64,000 nucleotides of DNA from Solibacillus sp. FSL W7-1464 (lineage in GTDB: Bacteria; Bacillota; Bacilli; Bacillales_A; Planococcaceae). Positions 42,766 through 52,054 of the stretch are shown piece by piece; positions within the stretch are counted from its first letter, which is position 1; the number at the start of each line of letters is the position of its first letter. Position numbers and translations under genes: made by a program. The stretch spans positions 1,341,001-1,405,000 of the forward strand of contig NZ_JBBORC010000001.1 of NCBI RefSeq assembly GCF_038004425.1. Direction: 5' to 3'. Below the pieces are notes generated by a model, which had not been told where the DNA came from, did no database searches, and was given only the letters and a program-made list of their open reading frames with translations.

Positions 42766-44667
42766 TTGAGAAAATCTTTACCTTTTGAACTTTCAAGAGA
42801 AAAAACTTTCTTTGATTCGTTAGGTGATTGGCTCGGTGACGTATTATATGATGAGCTGCCAGAACGAGGATTTGAATGCCGTGACGAACAAATTTTCATG
42901 GCTTACCAAATAGAACAAGCTTTAAAGGAAAAGAACGTGTTATTTGCGGAAGCTGGGGTAGGAACAGGAAAAACGATCGCCTACTTATTACCGGCTGTAT
43001 CCTATGCACGTTATACAGGAAAACCGGCACTTATTGCCTGTGCAGATGAAACTTTAATCGACCAGCTCGTAAAAGAGGGCGGCGATATTCATAAACTTCG
43101 TGATGTATTAGGACTGGATATTGATGTCCGCCTTGCAAAATCACGTGACCAATACTTATGTTTAAAACGTTTTGAAGAAGCGGAAAAAACTGAAACGGAT
43201 GAATGGATTGATGATATAGCATTTTCAATTCCGGACGGTGTATATGCACAGGGCAGTATGATTGCCGTGCAGCCATACGGGGAGCGCTCGGATTATCCGT
43301 TAGTGACGGATGAAGACTGGGAGAAAGTAAACTATAATTCAATCATGCAATGCGCGGTATGCGATTTGCGTAATCGTTGCGGTCAAACGTTACACCGTGC
43401 CCATTACCGTAAATCGACGGACCTTATCATTTGTTCGCAAGACTTTTTAATGGAGCATTTGGCGACAAAGGAATCACGTGAACGTGAAGGACAGTTGCCG
43501 CTATTGCCGGAAGTTTCAATGATGGTGCTTGATGAAGGACATCTACTTGAATATGCAGCCCAAAAAGCATTAACTTACAAAGTTCAGGCGTATACGATCG
43601 TAGAGTTGCTGGAACGATTGATGGTTGATGGTGTTCGTGAACGAACATTATATGCAATGGAACATTTACAAGATCACCATGAACTGTTTTTTGACCAGTT
43701 ACGTGAAGATGTCATTCAATCAGAAGAAGACCGTAAACGTATTGTGAAATCAGAGCGACTGATCCAGTTGGGCGAGCGTGTGATTGCATATGTCGACCAG
43801 CTGCTGGAAGAATTCGTCTTTGAATCGGAACTCTATATGATTCCGGAATATGAGCTGAATATGGCGGAAGAATTTTTAGAGCATTATGTTGCAGCGATTC
43901 GTATTTTTGTTGCGCAAGGCGATGCTGTTGATTGGCTCGAGGATACAGATGGAGAAGAGACGCTCGTCATTATGCCGCGCCTGATTACAGACGTGCTTTC
44001 AGAAACATTATTCTCGAAAAAAATGCCAATCGTGTTCTCATCGGCAACACTTTCGGTGAATAAGGATTTCAGCTATATCGCATCAAGCTTAGGCATTGAA
44101 CAATACCAAAGCTTCAGTGTACCATCACCGTTTGATTATGAAGAAGTAATGAAAATTTATTTACACGAACTTTCGCAATCCGAAAAAACTGCAAAAGTCG
44201 AGCAGCTTTTGAAAGATGATAAACAGACGTTAATTTTATTTAAGTCGAAACAGGCAATGAATCACTTTAAATCAAATGTAGGTTTAATGGAACGCTTAAA
44301 TATCGCATTTGAAGGCGATCGTGAGCTTTCTGCAATTGTCCGTGAGTTCCAAAACGGGGAAGTGAAAACATTATGTTCCTATCATTTATGGGAAGGTTTG
44401 GATTTACCGGAAGAAGCGTTAACGCGCGTCATTATTTTCGACTTGCCATTCCCGCCGCATGACCCGTTGTTTGATGCAAAACGTTCATTTGCACAAAATC
44501 CATTTGAAGAAGTCGAGTTACCATTCATGCAGCTTCGTCTTCAGCAGGGAATGGGCCGTTTAATTCGTACATCGAATGACCATGGTGACATTCATATTTT
44601 ACTAAATAATGAAGAAGCAAGCGTGAAATCTCACTTTATAGATATTTTAGCAGTGGAACCACAATAG
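42766..44667 (+). CDS. ypvA: DinG/XPD-family helicase YpvA
   Basis: 633-residue superfamily 2 helicase. Walker A AEAGVGTGKTIAYLL, Walker B MVLDEGHLLEYAA (DEGH in place of DEAH), late FSSATLS, LWEGLDLPEE and GMGRLIRTSNDHG. Between motifs I and II a cysteine set (YLCLKRF, then QCAVCDLRNRC) fits the XPD-type [4Fe-4S] cluster, which the larger DinG at 22925 lacks. TTG 42766 follows AGGGGG at nine bases; the frame runs upstream into the leader without a better start. Probably repair or R-loop related; exact role unknown. Confidence 0.9.
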   Translation: MRKSLPFELSREKTFFDSLGDWLGDVLYDELPERGFECRDEQIFMAYQIEQALKEKNVLFAEAGVGTGKTIAYLLPAVSYARYTGKPALIACADETLIDQLVKEGGDIHKLRDVLGLDIDVRLAKSRDQYLCLKRFEEAEKTETDEWIDDIAFSIPDGVYAQGSMIAVQPYGERSDYPLVTDEDWEKVNYNSIMQCAVCDLRNRCGQTLHRAHYRKSTDLIICSQDFLMEHLATKESREREGQLPLLPEVSMMVLDEGHLLEYAAQKALTYKVQAYTIVELLERLMVDGVRERTLYAMEHLQDHHELFFDQLREDVIQSEEDRKRIVKSERLIQLGERVIAYVDQLLEEFVFESELYMIPEYELNMAEEFLEHYVAAIRIFVAQGDAVDWLEDTDGEETLVIMPRLITDVLSETLFSKKMPIVFSSATLSVNKDFSYIASSLGIEQYQSFSVPSPFDYEEVMKIYLHELSQSEKTAKVEQLLKDDKQTLILFKSKQAMNHFKSNVGLMERLNIAFEGDRELSAIVREFQNGEVKTLCSYHLWEGLDLPEEALTRVIIFDLPFPPHDPLFDAKRSFAQNPFEEVELPFMQLRLQQGMGRLIRTSNDHGDIHILLNNEEASVKSHFIDILAVEPQ

Positions 44668-44672
44668 ATTTC

Positions 44673-44705
44673 AACCCCATTCGAGTGTTTCGAGCGGGGT
44701 TTTTT
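44673..44705 (+). terminator. Intrinsic terminator of the ypvA gene
   Basis: Stem AACCCC-TTCG / TCGA-GGGGTT followed by six T. Confidence 0.85.
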
Positions 44706-44783
44706 GTTTGATTTTACTTGGGCGGGCAAAAGATTTTCTAATAAGGAATGAGTTTTTAAAAAATTGAAAAACCGTCGGTAAAT

Positions 44784-44817
44784 AAAAAAACCTTTTACTG
44801 AAATAATCAACAAAAGG
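44784..44817 (-). terminator. Intrinsic terminator of the CheX-like gene
   Basis: On the minus strand CCTTTT / AAAAGG with a 15-base loop followed by seven T. Confidence 0.65.
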
Positions 44818-44827
44818 CAGTACTAAT

Positions 44828-45292
44828 TTATTCGTCTTCATCAGTATCGATTGTATAAAGAATAACAAAATCCCCGATGCCTTCTAAAGTAGCGGGTATT
44901 TTAAATGCTTGCTTAAAACCATATAACTTTGTATGTCCAACCATCACGGTAGGTGGCGTAATATCAAGCTCCAGATCATGTTGTACCGTGTATGTACATA
45001 AATTACCGGCAATCATATTACCAAGTTCCCCAGTAAAAGATTCCAGCATGGCACCTTCTAAAGGCATTCCGAACATTGCAGAACCGATTGCACCAAATTT
45101 TTCCGGTGTACCATCAATGATAATACGTCCTTTAATATCACCAACCAATCCTATGAGTACCCCCATCTCGAATTGTTCGTACGGTTCATTTATGATTGAA
45201 GGAGATTTTACATCTATAATCATAGGCAATATAGTTTTTAATGAATTTATTGTCCCGTTTAAAATAGTTTGAATATGCGTCGAATTACTCAA
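44828..45292 (-). CDS. CheX-like CheY-P phosphatase family protein
   Basis: 154 residues with the CheC/CheX/FliY fold: paired beta-strand blocks (GVLIGLVGDIKGRIIIDG; FGAIGSAMFGMPLEG) and one signature helix SFTGELGNMIAGN in which S85-E89-N92 give the (D/S)xxxExxN phosphatase motif. Only one such motif is clear, as in CheX. CheX enzymes dephosphorylate CheY or other response-regulator receivers. No chemotaxis genes are adjacent, so the partner is unknown. TTG start at 45292 behind GGAAGGAG. Monocistronic with its own terminator. Confidence 0.85.
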   Translation of the reverse strand: MSNSTHIQTILNGTINSLKTILPMIIDVKSPSIINEPYEQFEMGVLIGLVGDIKGRIIIDGTPEKFGAIGSAMFGMPLEGAMLESFTGELGNMIAGNLCTYTVQHDLELDITPPTVMVGHTKLYGFKQAFKIPATLEGIGDFVILYTIDTDEDE

Positions 45293-45376
45293 TATTTTTT
45301 TCTCCTTCCTAGACTTTTAATTCATATTACCATGTAACTTTAGTATATGTATAGAAGAAAATTAAAAGAGTCTGTA

Positions 45377-45425
45377 TTGACAGAAAATTTCGGACCATTT
45401 ATAATGAAAATGATAATTATTATCA
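45377..45425 (+). promoter_or_regulatory. Consensus promoter with a perfect Fur box over the start site
   Basis: TTGACA (45377-45382), 17-base spacer, TATAAT (45400-45405): perfect sigma-A promoter. TGATAATTATTATCA (45411-45425) is a perfect 7-1-7 Fur box covering the predicted transcription start, so iron-replete Fur should block it fully. Confidence 0.88.
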
Positions 45426-45446
45426 GTGTATAGGGCGGTGTATGAA

Positions 45447-45527
45447 ATGTTGTATGCTTTGATTGGGGCAACAGTAATCGTTTATGTGGCAATTGGAAAC
45501 TATGTGTTAAAAAATACAGTAAATTAA
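45447..45527 (+). CDS. 26-residue membrane microprotein under Fur control
   Basis: Short frame starting MLYALIGATVIVYVAIGNYV and ending LKNTVN: one hydrophobic helix with a short positively charged tail, so a single-pass membrane peptide. GGGCGGTG lies six bases before the ATG. The unit is complete: consensus promoter, Fur box, ribosome site, frame and terminator within 195 bases. It is not recognised; it might assist an iron transporter or, alternatively, the transcript might act as an iron-sparing small RNA like FsrA. A second overlapping ATG at 45442 gives only seven codons. Confidence 0.6.
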   Translation: MLYALIGATVIVYVAIGNYVLKNTVN

Positions 45528-45540
45528 TGAAAATCATTTA

Positions 45541-45570
45541 TCGCATTGTCAAGCTGACAATGCGATTTTT
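45541..45570 (+). terminator. Intrinsic terminator of the Fur-controlled unit
   Basis: Perfect ten-base stem TCGCATTGTC / GACAATGCGA, 5-base loop, then TTTTT. Confidence 0.9.
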
Positions 45571-45620
45571 ATGCAATAGAGTAGAATTTTAATTCTGAAA
45601 TGAATTTACGGCATATATTG

Positions 45621-45654
45621 AAAGGCTATTGAATTCCGGAGTTCCATAGCCTTT
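45621..45654. terminator. Hairpin downstream of the LD-carboxypeptidase gene
   Basis: Nine-base stem AAAGGCTAT / ATAGCCTTT, 15-base loop; short A and T flanks on either side make it weak in both directions. Confidence 0.4.
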
Positions 45655-45684
45655 TGAATGTCGAAAAGTTCCTTTCCTTAATAG

Positions 45685-46674
45685 CTAAAGCCAATGTTCA
45701 ATACACGTAATCGTTTGGTTGATCGTATCCAGACGAATTTTTTTGCCGATTGCCAAAGGGAACATCGGGTGGGTATGGGCACAATCGACTTCTGCAAGTA
45801 TAGGGATTACTTTTCCATCCAACTGTTCCAATAACAGATCAAGCGGCTGCTTGCCTGTCCCCTCATCATCAAAGAGCTCATATTTTCCAAGGAGAATACC
45901 GCCAACTTTGTCGAAGACCCCGTGCAGTTTTAACATCGCAAAATTCTTTTCTACAGTTGACGCACACTTTAATGAATCCTCTATCAGTAAAATGTCACCA
46001 GTATGAATAACGGGAAAAAATGATGTCCCGATAAAGCCGTACATTGTATTATTGTTGCCGCCAATTAAACGCCCCTCCACAACACCTTCATGAACACCGA
46101 TCCAATTATTTGAGTAAAGTGTTTTTGGCTTCTCATAATTGAGCCAGTTAATCATTTCGTCTGACCAGACATGTGGCATAGAAATCGAGTACGGAATGCT
46201 CGGTTGGCAAAAATAGCGTTCGAAATAATTGTATGTTTCATGGACTAACGGCTCAAATTCTCCGAAAGAGGGGATGAGAGCCGGACCGTAATATGTAGGA
46301 ATATTCGTTTTGGCAAATAGAGCCAGTAAAATTGCAGTAGTATCTGAATAGCCGACAACAATTTTCGGATTATTTTTAAATGCTTCGTAATCTAAATAGG
46401 GTAGCAGGCTATTCGAATTCGTCCCGCCAATTGAGGACATAATCATTTTTATCGATGGGTCTTTTAGTAGCTCATTGAATTCTTCGGCACGTTCTTTTGG
46501 CGTCCCTGACCGATAGCCATCTTGTTTACCTGTAAGATTTCCCTCGATAATTTGAAACCCTTTTCCCTCCAAAAATTCTTTACCGCGACTGTAGCGCAAT
46601 TTTGCGGTAGCAGTTGCCGGTACAGAGGATGAAAAAATGCCGATCTTATCTCCACGTTGCAGTGGTTCAAACAT
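45685..46674 (-). CDS. S66 family LD-carboxypeptidase / MccF-like peptidase
   Basis: 329-residue cytoplasmic serine peptidase. Nucleophile S110 in VVGYSDTTAIL, substrate-loop MSSIGGTNSNSLLPYLDY, and the C-terminal Glu/His pair region (LLIEDS, VDCAHTHPMFPLAIG) complete the Ser-Glu-His triad. Family members trim murein tetrapeptides to tripeptides during recycling, or cleave microcin C-type peptide nucleotides (MccF). Sequence length and the GGTNSN loop lean to the MccF-like branch but do not decide. ATG 46674 follows AGGTGATTAT. Confidence 0.9.
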   Translation of the reverse strand: MFEPLQRGDKIGIFSSSVPATATAKLRYSRGKEFLEGKGFQIIEGNLTGKQDGYRSGTPKERAEEFNELLKDPSIKMIMSSIGGTNSNSLLPYLDYEAFKNNPKIVVGYSDTTAILLALFAKTNIPTYYGPALIPSFGEFEPLVHETYNYFERYFCQPSIPYSISMPHVWSDEMINWLNYEKPKTLYSNNWIGVHEGVVEGRLIGGNNNTMYGFIGTSFFPVIHTGDILLIEDSLKCASTVEKNFAMLKLHGVFDKVGGILLGKYELFDDEGTGKQPLDLLLEQLDGKVIPILAEVDCAHTHPMFPLAIGKKIRLDTINQTITCIEHWL

Positions 46675-46759
46675 ATAATCACCTATCTTTACTAATTTAT
46701 AGTTTTGGATATATGTTAAAATTATACAATATATTCAAGTAGAAAAAAGGAAATAATAA

Positions 46760-46798
46760 ATGGAGAGTAGGGTACATGTTAGAAAAATGAGGAGGTGA
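46760..46798 (+). CDS. Possible 12-codon upstream ORF in the glutaminase leader
   Basis: ATG 46760 (after AAAAAGGAAATAATAA) reads MESRVHVRKMRR and stops at TGA 46796-46798; its last two Arg codons AGG-AGG are themselves the only strong Shine-Dalgarno near glsA. Translation would cover that site. Unproven. Confidence 0.3.
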   Translation: MESRVHVRKMRR

Positions 46799-46825
46799 GC
46801 AACTAGTTACGGCAACTAGTGTCGA

Positions 46826-47746
46826 ATGAGCAAATTACAAAAAATTTATGAACAGGCAAAACAAATGACAGCAAGTGGTCAGGTCGCCTCGTATATACCG
46901 GCGCTTGCTGCAGCAAGCAGTGATTTGTTTGCGGTAAGTTTACTAAGTGCAGAACAGGAAATCGAATTAGGCGATTGTACAGAAACTTTTACCCTTCAAA
47001 GTGTCGTGAAAGTAATCAGTTTTATGGTTGCTGCAAACCATCACGGTATCGAGGAGATCATGCATTATGTCGATGTGGAGCCGACAGGAGACTCATTCAA
47101 TTCGATCGTCCGCTTGGAAGGTCATAATAATAAGCCGTTCAACCCGATGATCAATGCAGGGGCGATAACGATTGCTTCGTTACTTCCGGGTGAGACAATG
47201 TTTGAAAAAGTGAAATCTGTGACGGCTTATTTGGAACAAATGATTGGAAAGAAAGTGAATATCAACAATGAAATCTATCTTTCGGAATACAAGTCAGCCG
47301 ATTATAACCGGGCGATCGCCTATATACTACAGGCGAACGGTTTCCTGAAATCTGATGTGGAGGAAGCGCTTCAGGTCTATTTACAGCTTTGCTCGATTTC
47401 AGTAGATGTGTCAGATCTAGCGAAAATGGCCTATTATTTTGCTACTAATGGAAAAGAAAGTAAAGCTTGCTGCAATAAAGAGGTAATTAATATTGCTAAA
47501 GCTTTAATGCTCACATGCGGAATGTACAATGCATCCGGAAAATTTGCGGCGTTTGTAGGGTTACCGGCAAAGAGCGGTGTATCCGGCGCCATTATTGCGG
47601 TTGTACGTAATGGTGAAATAGAACAACTGCAAGGCCCTATTGGAATCGGCATCTATGGACCAGCCATTGACCAAGTTGGCAATAGTGTAGCAGGCATCGA
47701 TTTTTTAATGCACCTGTCAAAGGAATATGATTTATTTTGTTTATAA
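46826..47746 (+). CDS. glsA: Glutaminase A
   Basis: Hydrolyses glutamine to glutamate and ammonia. Beta-lactamase-like fold with the nucleophile pair S59-V-V-K62, NPMINAGAI (106-114), and later TCGMYNASGKFA and GLPAKSGVSGAI motifs. 306 residues, full length. ATG 46826 is the only possible in-frame start (a stop codon lies two codons upstream), yet the AGGAGGTG site is 28 bases away with an ACTAGT / ACTAGT inverted repeat between, an unusual arrangement described under findings. Confidence 0.94.
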   Translation: MSKLQKIYEQAKQMTASGQVASYIPALAAASSDLFAVSLLSAEQEIELGDCTETFTLQSVVKVISFMVAANHHGIEEIMHYVDVEPTGDSFNSIVRLEGHNNKPFNPMINAGAITIASLLPGETMFEKVKSVTAYLEQMIGKKVNINNEIYLSEYKSADYNRAIAYILQANGFLKSDVEEALQVYLQLCSISVDVSDLAKMAYYFATNGKESKACCNKEVINIAKALMLTCGMYNASGKFAAFVGLPAKSGVSGAIIAVVRNGEIEQLQGPIGIGIYGPAIDQVGNSVAGIDFLMHLSKEYDLFCL

Positions 47747-47751
47747 TAGGA

Positions 47752-47789
47752 AAAGGAACATTCCCATCAAAGCAGGGGAATGTTCCTTT
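47752..47789. terminator. Bidirectional terminator between glsA and the ABC-F gene
   Basis: Fourteen-base stem AAAGGAACATTCCC / GGGGAATGTTCCTTT, then CTTATTTT; the converging ABC-F gene ends at 47796. Confidence 0.85.
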
Positions 47790-47795
47790 CTTATT

Positions 47796-49256
<1,461 letters not shown>

Positions 49257-49315
49257 AGATGCATACCTCCAAATTTCGATTTGAAAGTATACGCATTCAC
49301 AAAGAATATTTATAT

Positions 49316-49348
49316 ATAAAAAATCCTTCTGAAAAAGTCAGAAGGATT
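49316..49348 (-). terminator. Attenuator terminator in the ABC-F leader
   Basis: Minus strand: perfect stem AATCCTTCTGA / TCAGAAGGATT, 5-base loop, six T, 60 bases before the ABC-F start. The segment ACTAATCCT overlapping its left arm (49343-49351) is perfectly complementary to AGGATTAGT transcribed earlier (49403-49411), giving an antiterminator; a CCTTT/AAAGG hairpin (49369-49387) lies between. Confidence 0.8.
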
Positions 49349-49501
49349 AGTAATCTTACGTAAATAAGCCTTTAAGTTCGCTAAAGGAGTATAAATGGGC
49401 AGACTAATCCTATTTTATGTGAAAATGCGTATACATTTTACGTGTAAAATAGAATTATTTATCCATCAGCCATTCATCTTCCTTTCCGGTAAATTACTAG
49501 T

Positions 49502-49530
49502 AGTATGCCATAGATTTTTTAGGAATTCAA
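49502..49530 (-). promoter_or_regulatory. Promoter of the ABC-F leader
   Basis: Minus strand TTGAAT, 17-base spacer, CATACT with upstream TG (extended -10). Gives a leader of about 240 nt. It contains tiny frames: MADG behind AAAGGAAG, and MYTHFHIK ending just before the antiterminator strand. Confidence 0.6.
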
Positions 49531-49617
49531 CCCTGATATTTATGGAGCGAACAACGCCAAAAGGAAATGCAGGTTTTACTCTGGAGGAAATTATATAATG
49601 GGGAAGTTTTTGTATTA

Positions 49618-49666
49618 GTAAACATAATGTAAAAATGTTTACAAATAAGGTAACGTACATTATAAA
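49618..49666 (+). promoter_or_regulatory. Promoter and inverted-repeat operator of the DUF2087 regulator gene
   Basis: TTTACA (49638-49643), 17-base spacer, TATAAA (49661-49666). The inverted repeat GTAAACAT / ATGTTTAC (49618-49642, nine-base gap) covers the -35, a plausible autoregulatory operator. Confidence 0.6.
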
Positions 49667-49685
49667 TATAATAGAGGTGATATTT

Positions 49686-50411
49686 TTGGAAATTCAAAAT
49701 ATTTCAACGGAAGCACTTATAAAAGGATATGAAATGAAACAGGAAAGTTATCAATGTCTGTTTTGTAAACAGTCCTATCATTTAGATGAAGTCTTTTCAT
49801 ATGACAACCGTTTTCTGACAGCGAAAGGCATAATTAAAAAACATATTGAGCTGGAACATATTTCACCATTTCATGCTCTGCTTGCTCTAGATAAAAAAGT
49901 AAGCGGGTTATCAGAAGTTCAAATTGAAATGATGCGGCATTTCTTCGAAGGCAAAACCGATCAGGAAATTGTAAATGACAGCAATTTGTCGAGTGTATCA
50001 ACAGTACGCCAGCATCGCTTTAAACTTCGCGAAAAGGAAAAACAGGCGAAAATTTTTGTTGCTCTCATGCAGCTGATGAAAAATCCTGAACATTATCAAA
50101 TACATAAAGGGGCGAGACAAGTGGACGAACGTTACAGTATTGAAGAGAAGGAACGGGAAAAAGTACTGACTACCTATTTTAAAAACGGGTTGGACGCAGG
50201 GATCGAAACAATTCCAAGTAAGGAAAAGAAAAAGCTTATTATCCTGCAGCATGTTTTAAAGCGTTTTGAGGCAGAAAAGCACTACCATGAAAAAGAAGTA
50301 AATGAAATTTTAAAGACGGTTCATATTGATTTTGTATCATTGCGCCGTCATTTGATTGAGTATGGCTTTATGGAGCGGAGTGACGATGGATCCGAGTACT
50401 GGGTGAAATGA
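49686..50411 (+). CDS. DUF2087-domain transcriptional regulator with N-terminal CxxC/HxxxxH module
   Basis: 241 residues. N-terminal Cys-x2-Cys and His-x4-His pattern (CLFC ... HIELEH) suggests a zinc finger; then a LuxR-type helix-turn-helix region (GLSEVQIEMMRHFFEGKTDQEIVND, then VSTVRQHRFKLREKEKQ); then a C-terminal DUF2087 winged-helix-like domain (KLIILQHVLKRFEAEKHYHEKEVNEIL, LRRHLIEYGFMERSDDGSEYW). TTG 49686 follows AGAGGTGATATTT. DUF2087 proteins are predicted regulators; ligand and targets unknown. The downstream DUF6176 gene follows in 13 bases and is likely co-expressed. Confidence 0.82.
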   Translation: MEIQNISTEALIKGYEMKQESYQCLFCKQSYHLDEVFSYDNRFLTAKGIIKKHIELEHISPFHALLALDKKVSGLSEVQIEMMRHFFEGKTDQEIVNDSNLSSVSTVRQHRFKLREKEKQAKIFVALMQLMKNPEHYQIHKGARQVDERYSIEEKEREKVLTTYFKNGLDAGIETIPSKEKKKLIILQHVLKRFEAEKHYHEKEVNEILKTVHIDFVSLRRHLIEYGFMERSDDGSEYWVK

Positions 50412-50424
50412 GAGGAGGCTTTCA

Positions 50425-50778
50425 ATGAGAGTAGAGCTGACAAGATATCGTGTAAAAGCCGGGAAAACCTCTAAAGTAGAAGAGTGGATGGAATTTTTAA
50501 ATGATCATATGGAAGAAGTTCTCGTAACACTGGACGGAGAGAAGATGTATGTGGAAACGATTTTTCATGAACATTTGAATGGTGATGAATATCTATATTG
50601 GTATTCGGTGCAAGGAAGCGGTGGGGTGGATGTAGATGATTCCACCCATTGGATTGATAAAAAACATTTGGAATACTGGTATGAATGCATCGATGAAAGT
50701 TTTGGTTCCATTGATCTGAAAACAGAAGTTGTAATGATTCCCGAAAAAGTCCGGGCTAGTATGGGCTTCCAAAAATAG
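50425..50778 (+). CDS. DUF6176 family protein
   Basis: 117-residue soluble protein, probably a dimeric ferredoxin-like (ABM/antibiotic monooxygenase-like) fold: opening strand VELTRYRVKAGKTSKVEEWMEFL, then YVETIFHEHLNGDEYLYWYSVQG, and aromatic ThrHisTrp stretch. No catalytic residues are evident. Starts after GAGGAGGCTTTCA, 13 bases behind the DUF2087 regulator, so one operon. Function unknown. Confidence 0.75.
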   Translation: MRVELTRYRVKAGKTSKVEEWMEFLNDHMEEVLVTLDGEKMYVETIFHEHLNGDEYLYWYSVQGSGGVDVDDSTHWIDKKHLEYWYECIDESFGSIDLKTEVVMIPEKVRASMGFQK

Positions 50779-50991
50779 CATCTTATTATATTAAAACAGT
50801 GAATTTTCTGAAATTTAAAATCTGTATTATTCTATTGTAGTGAAATACTGTCATTTTCGTCCTTTAAACAAGAAAACCAACTAAATTTATACGATTATCT
50901 TAATCTTAAACAAAATACTTGTGTTATAGTGGTAAAATATTATATTATATCCCTATTGATAAACTTGGTTTTAATAATAGGAGGAATTATT

Positions 50992-52041
50992 TTGTTGCAA
51001 ATGGCAATTACGGGTATCCTTTGTGGTGCTCTTTTAGGTTTTGTGATGCAACGTGGACGTTTCTGTTTAACAGGCGGTTTCCGTGATATGTACATCGCAA
51101 AAGATAATCGTATGTTTTATGCTTTACTAGTAGCCATTGCAGTTCAAGCGGTAGGTGTATTCCTGCTGATTGAGGCAGGGGCGTTTGAATATACAGCAGG
51201 TCAGTTCCCATTATGGGCAACGATTGCAGGCGCATTTATTTTCGGTATCGGGATTATTTTGGCAGGAGGCTGTGCGACAGGTACTTGGTATCGTGCGGGT
51301 GAAGGCTTAATCGGGAGCTGGATCGCATTGGCGTTCTACATGATAATGGCAGCTATCATGAAATCTGGCCCATTAGCACAATTTACAGTTGATGCACGTA
51401 CACCGGTAGTAGGTACGGATTCAATTGCCGATACATTTGGCATTAATGTCTGGTTTTTAGTCATTCCGTTTGTCGCATTGGTGGCATTTATCGTTTACCG
51501 TGAATTGCGCAAACCAAGAGTGAAAATTCCAGGCTTGAAACCTAAGAAAACAGGCTTGGCACATATTTTATTCGAAAAACGCTGGAATCCGTATGTGACA
51601 GCAATTTTAATCGGTTTGATCGCAACATTGGCTTGGCCGTTAAGTGCGGCATCAGGACGTATTTTCGGTTTAGGGATTACAACACCTTCAGCAAACGTTC
51701 TGCAGTTTTTAGTAACTGGGGACTTAGACATCATTAACTGGGGTGTATTCCTTGTAATGGGTATTTTATTCGGTTCTTACTTCGCTGCTAAAATGAGCGG
51801 TGAATTCCGTTTACGTACACCGGATACAAAAACAGTTGTACGCAGCTCTGGCGGCGGTATTTTAATGGGATTCGGCGCAAGTATTGCAGGCGGCTGTTCA
51901 ATCGGGAACGGTCTTGTTATGACATCTATGATGACTTGGTCAGGTTGGGTTGCTTTAGTATTCATGATTTTGGGTACATGGACAGCATCGTACTTTGTAT
52001 TTGTGCGTCCATCAAAAAAACGTGCAGCAGCGCGTGCTTAA
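50992..52041 (+). CDS. tsuA: Thiosulfate/sulfur uptake permease, YeeE/YedE (TsuA) family
   Basis: Integral membrane protein with about nine to ten helices and the two-fold repeated YeeE/YedE signature: RGRFCLTGGFRD (C25), GGCATGTWYRAGEG (C94) and late IAGGCSIGNG. These cysteines form the thiosulfate conduction path in characterised TsuA. 349 residues. TTG 50992 lies seven bases after AGGAGG; TTG 50995 is also possible; the longer frame from 50929 begins inside the promoter. Followed by a TusA-like gene after 13 bases, the known TsuA-TsuB pairing. Confidence 0.9.
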   Translation: MLQMAITGILCGALLGFVMQRGRFCLTGGFRDMYIAKDNRMFYALLVAIAVQAVGVFLLIEAGAFEYTAGQFPLWATIAGAFIFGIGIILAGGCATGTWYRAGEGLIGSWIALAFYMIMAAIMKSGPLAQFTVDARTPVVGTDSIADTFGINVWFLVIPFVALVAFIVYRELRKPRVKIPGLKPKKTGLAHILFEKRWNPYVTAILIGLIATLAWPLSAASGRIFGLGITTPSANVLQFLVTGDLDIINWGVFLVMGILFGSYFAAKMSGEFRLRTPDTKTVVRSSGGGILMGFGASIAGGCSIGNGLVMTSMMTWSGWVALVFMILGTWTASYFVFVRPSKKRAAARA

Positions 52042-52054
52042 GGAGAGAATTTAC

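Noticed and set aside
50929-50991. N-terminal extension of the TsuA permease from a GTG at 50929
   Set aside because: The segment holds a promoter -10 (TGTTATAGT) and the AGGAGG site; TTG 50992 or 50995 is correctly spaced behind it.
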